Source: Tissierella simiarum
GTDB lineage: Bacteria > Bacillota > Clostridia > Tissierellales > Tissierellaceae
Length of the DNA: 64,000 nucleotides
Direction: 5' to 3'
NCBI RefSeq assembly: GCF_018917865.1
Contig: NZ_JAHLPM010000012.1
Span: forward strand, 78,308-142,307
Part shown: positions 62,338-64,000 of the stretch, piece after piece
Position numbering within the stretch: the stretch's first letter is position 1
How the letters are laid out: each line of letters begins with the position of its first letter
The notes under the pieces: generated by a model
Told to the model about the DNA's origin: nothing
Databases searched by the model: none
Seen by the model: only the letters and a program-made list of their open reading frames with translations
Program-made: the position numbers and the translations under genes

Positions 62338-62687
62338 ATATACAAAAAGTCAATAAACTTAGAATAATACTATAGTAATCATTGGAGTTTATCTGATTCA
62401 TTTCTAGAAGGTTGAGTTAGATAGATAAAAAAAGAACTCTTACTATAATAATTGTTAAAGAGAAGAAATAGAATTATAAAATAAGCTAAACAGCAGAAGT
62501 TGTTTACCTTATTTTAATAATAGGAGAAATATTTGTTAGAGAGAGAAGGAATAGAGAAGATATTTGTAGAACAAATAGAAAATAGTAGAATTAGTAGAGG
62601 AATATTTTAACGGTAAGAATGATTAAATATTAAAAGATATTCTTGAAATTTAATTCAAGAATGGATCAGAAAAGGAGAAATTTATTA
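62338..62687. other. gap with a terminator hairpin
   Basis: AT-rich sequence. Apart from the hairpin at 62477-62516 no feature is recognised. Confidence 0.4.
62477..62516 (+). terminator. AT-rich hairpin
   Basis: TAAAATAAG with TAAACA on the left and TGTTTA with CTTATTTTA on the right are reverse complements with one unpaired base on each side and an eight-base loop. It may act as a weak terminator. Confidence 0.5.
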
Positions 62688-63032
62688 ATGGCATTTAGTG
62701 GTGATATGAAAGAACAAAGGATAGATCAAGAAAATTCAAATATATGGTTTCATGGTTCTCAAGTTAAAATGACTATCTTAAGAAGTGGCAGCTCAATAAC
62801 GAGGAATAAAAATCTTGCAATTGCTTTTTCACATAGACCAACCCAAGTTTCTGTAGAGAATGACGGAAGTATTCAGCATAACGGACAAGAAAATGGATAT
62901 TTGTATATTCTAAATGAAGATATAAATGATGATGATATTAGGGTACATGAATCATGTGAATTAGATGATCCATGGGAATGAATTACAACAAGAGATTTGA
63001 AAATTAGACTAATAGATGAAACTAAAATTTAA
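62688..63032 (+). pseudogene. small ADP-ribosyltransferase-like protein with a Trp-to-stop change
   Basis: 97 residues are readable from ATG 62688 (AAGGAG ten bases upstream): NIWFHGSQVKMTILRSGSSI, AFSHRPTQVSVEND and GYLYILNEDI. After DPWE a TGA (62979-62981) occurs, but the frame continues ITTRDLKIRLIDETKI to a natural TAA at 63030. The expected residue at the TGA is Trp. The WFHGS...YLYIL layout resembles Arr-like ADP-ribosyltransferase folds, but the match is weak. Confidence 0.45.
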
Positions 63033-63727
63033 AATAAAAAGAGCAACTTATGAAGCAGAAGACAGAAAAAAGAAAAATAGTAGAATTATTAGAAATATTA
63101 TTTTAATAATTTTAACACTATGTATCTTAGTAGTATTTACTTTTTTAACTGTACGGACTATACATTCGTCATGGTTATCAGAAAGAGCAGAAAATAACCT
63201 TTAAAAATGGTATCCAGGAAGAAGTATATATAAAGATTGGTGGTATAGAGCAATATCTTAATATACATGGTATTAATAATGAAAACTCAATTATTTTATT
63301 TTTGCACGGTGAACCTGGGGGTCCGATTACGCCTAGCATTTATAAGTATCAACGTGGGTTAGAGCAGAATTATACAGTTATAAATTGGGATCAACGGGGT
63401 AGTGGAAAAACTTATTATCGTAATCCAGACTTAGATATAAGTACTGAATTATCCTTTATAAAAACATATCCAGAATTAGTGTCTGCATATGTTGGAATTG
63501 GACAATGTGTCAATCTTAATGATGTCGGTTAATGCAACAATCAATCTGGCGGAAAAAGCTAATAATACTAGAGATATAGTAAGATTATCTAGTTTAACTG
63601 GATATACTTGGGGAAGTCGTGATTTTTCAGTAGGAAATTTCATTAAAGAGCGTAATTTGACGGGAAAATATTTAAAAGCAGCTGATGAAATAACTTATCT
63701 TGATCAAGTTATAATTATTTTAATGTT
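63016..63727 (+). pseudogene. alpha/beta hydrolase (prolyl-aminopeptidase-like), broken and truncated
   Basis: An N-terminal piece with one membrane segment (IRNIILIILTLCILVVFTFL) is followed after a frameshift near 63195 by FKNGIQEEVYIKIGGIEQYL and HGEPGGPITPSIYKYQRGLE, then INWDQRGSGKTYYRNPDLD, an oxyanion and strand region of proline-iminopeptidase-like hydrolases. A further break near 63525 and the missing nucleophile elbow follow. The gene ends where an IS3-family element begins. It is certainly non-functional. Confidence 0.75.
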
Positions 63728-64000
63728 GGACTTATGTCAATATAGTAGACACATTTTTTCAAACATTTTCTTAAGCTGATTCCCTAGCATTCTCTTCACA
63801 TTGCTGGGGAGTAATATAACCAATAGAGCTATGTATTCTTTCTCTGTTATACCAAGACTCTATATATTCAAATATGGCTATCCTTGCTGTATCAAAGTCA
63901 AAGTACTTAACTTGATTAACTTCTTCTTTCTTTAAAACTGAATGAAAGGATTCTATACATGCATTATCATAAGGATTACCTTTGCCACTAAAAGAATGAG
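63728..64000 (-). mobile_element. IS3-family insertion sequence, one end
   Basis: The minus-strand reading frame is the C-terminus of an IS3 transposase, and the sequence TGGACTTATGTCAATATAGT at 63727 marks a plausible terminal repeat beginning. The element runs out of the window on the right. It truncates the alpha/beta hydrolase pseudogene on its left. Confidence 0.7.
63771..64000 (-). CDS. IS3-family transposase, C-terminal part
   Basis: Read from the window end leftwards: HSFSGKGNPYDNACIESFHS, VLKKEEVNQVKYFDFDTARI, then ESWYNRERIHSSIGYITPQQ and a TAA at 63771. The NPYDNACIESF segment carries the last acidic residue of the DDE triad of IS150-group IS3 transposases, and YNxxRxHSS(I/L)GY is their conserved end. 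The N-terminal part with the other two Asp residues lies outside the window. Confidence 0.85.
   Translation of the reverse strand, partial: HSFSGKGNPYDNACIESFHSVLKKEEVNQVKYFDFDTARIAIFEYIESWYNRERIHSSIGYITPQQCEENARESA

Noticed and set aside
54620..63032. TGA read as tryptophan (alternative genetic code)
   Set aside because: Two TGA codons sit where Trp is expected, but several intact genes (for example those ending at 3116, 9440, 11319 and 40832) use TGA as their natural stop, so decay is the simpler explanation.
1..64000. Prophage or conjugative element
   Set aside because: No capsid, terminase, relaxase, type IV secretion or replication genes were recognised anywhere in the window.

Overview
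The window is AT-rich DNA (roughly 30% G+C by eye) with strong AGGAGG-type ribosome binding sites. It uses ATG, GTG and TTG starts and all three standard stop codons, and it carries a T-box riboswitch. Together these point to a low-GC Firmicute (Bacillota), most likely a clostridial or tissierellial lineage. No rRNA, tRNA, CRISPR array or phage module was seen.

Nearly all of the roughly 55 genes and gene remnants lie on the + strand. Most are single-gene units with their own ribosome binding site, separated by about 50-700 bp of non-coding DNA. They are mostly small accessory enzymes that modify small molecules: Nudix hydrolases (four intact, two broken), about nine GNAT acetyltransferases, five aminoglycoside-phosphotransferase-fold kinases, three nucleotidyltransferases including an ANT(6)-like one, three SAM methyltransferases, three CPBP membrane proteases, a metallo-beta-lactamase-fold enzyme, alpha/beta hydrolases, a VanZ-like protein and SUKH/immunity-like proteins. 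The content and head-to-tail layout resemble a gene-cassette array (a sedentary integron, or a CALIN).

In the first 38 kb many intergenic gaps hold imperfect inverted repeats that start with an (A)TAAC-type box and end with a (C)GTT-type box (for example TATAAC...GTTAGGT at 8793-8849 and TATAAT...GTTATAA at 20104-20181). This is the organisation of integron attC sites. A decayed IntI/Xer-type tyrosine recombinase lies at 37204-37638 with one such element directly after it. I regard a cassette array in a Gram-positive host as the main finding, but it is an inference that needs a covariance-model search.

Region by region: 0-10 kb holds Nudix, DUF6144-like, metallopeptidase, cyclase, deaminase, CPBP, GNAT and YdcF cassettes with the clearest attC-like repeats. 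11.4-15.2 kb is a block bounded by ~60-bp inverted repeats with an IS982-like transposase remnant, carrying three immunity-like genes. 15.3-23.9 kb holds more cassettes (VanZ, a nuclease-like protein, HD, Nudix, J-domain, two kinases, GNAT, radical SAM). 24.1-27.2 kb is the only minus-strand operon: an aromatic-amino-acid-type ABC transporter under a T-box. 27.4-37 kb holds GNAT, MBL, Nudix, a subtilase lipoprotein and a YjiH/dehydratase pair. 37.2-62.4 kb is a long run of single genes, two of which (45.6 and 52.5 kb) are preceded by 13-14 residue leader peptides and inverted repeats that look like ribosome-mediated attenuators. 62.7-64 kb is decaying, and an IS3-family element on the minus strand truncates a hydrolase pseudogene.

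Decay is common. There are frameshifts in homopolymers, nonsense codons near C-termini, internally deleted pseudogenes and chimeric gene fragments. This fits an accessory region with rapid gain and loss of genes.
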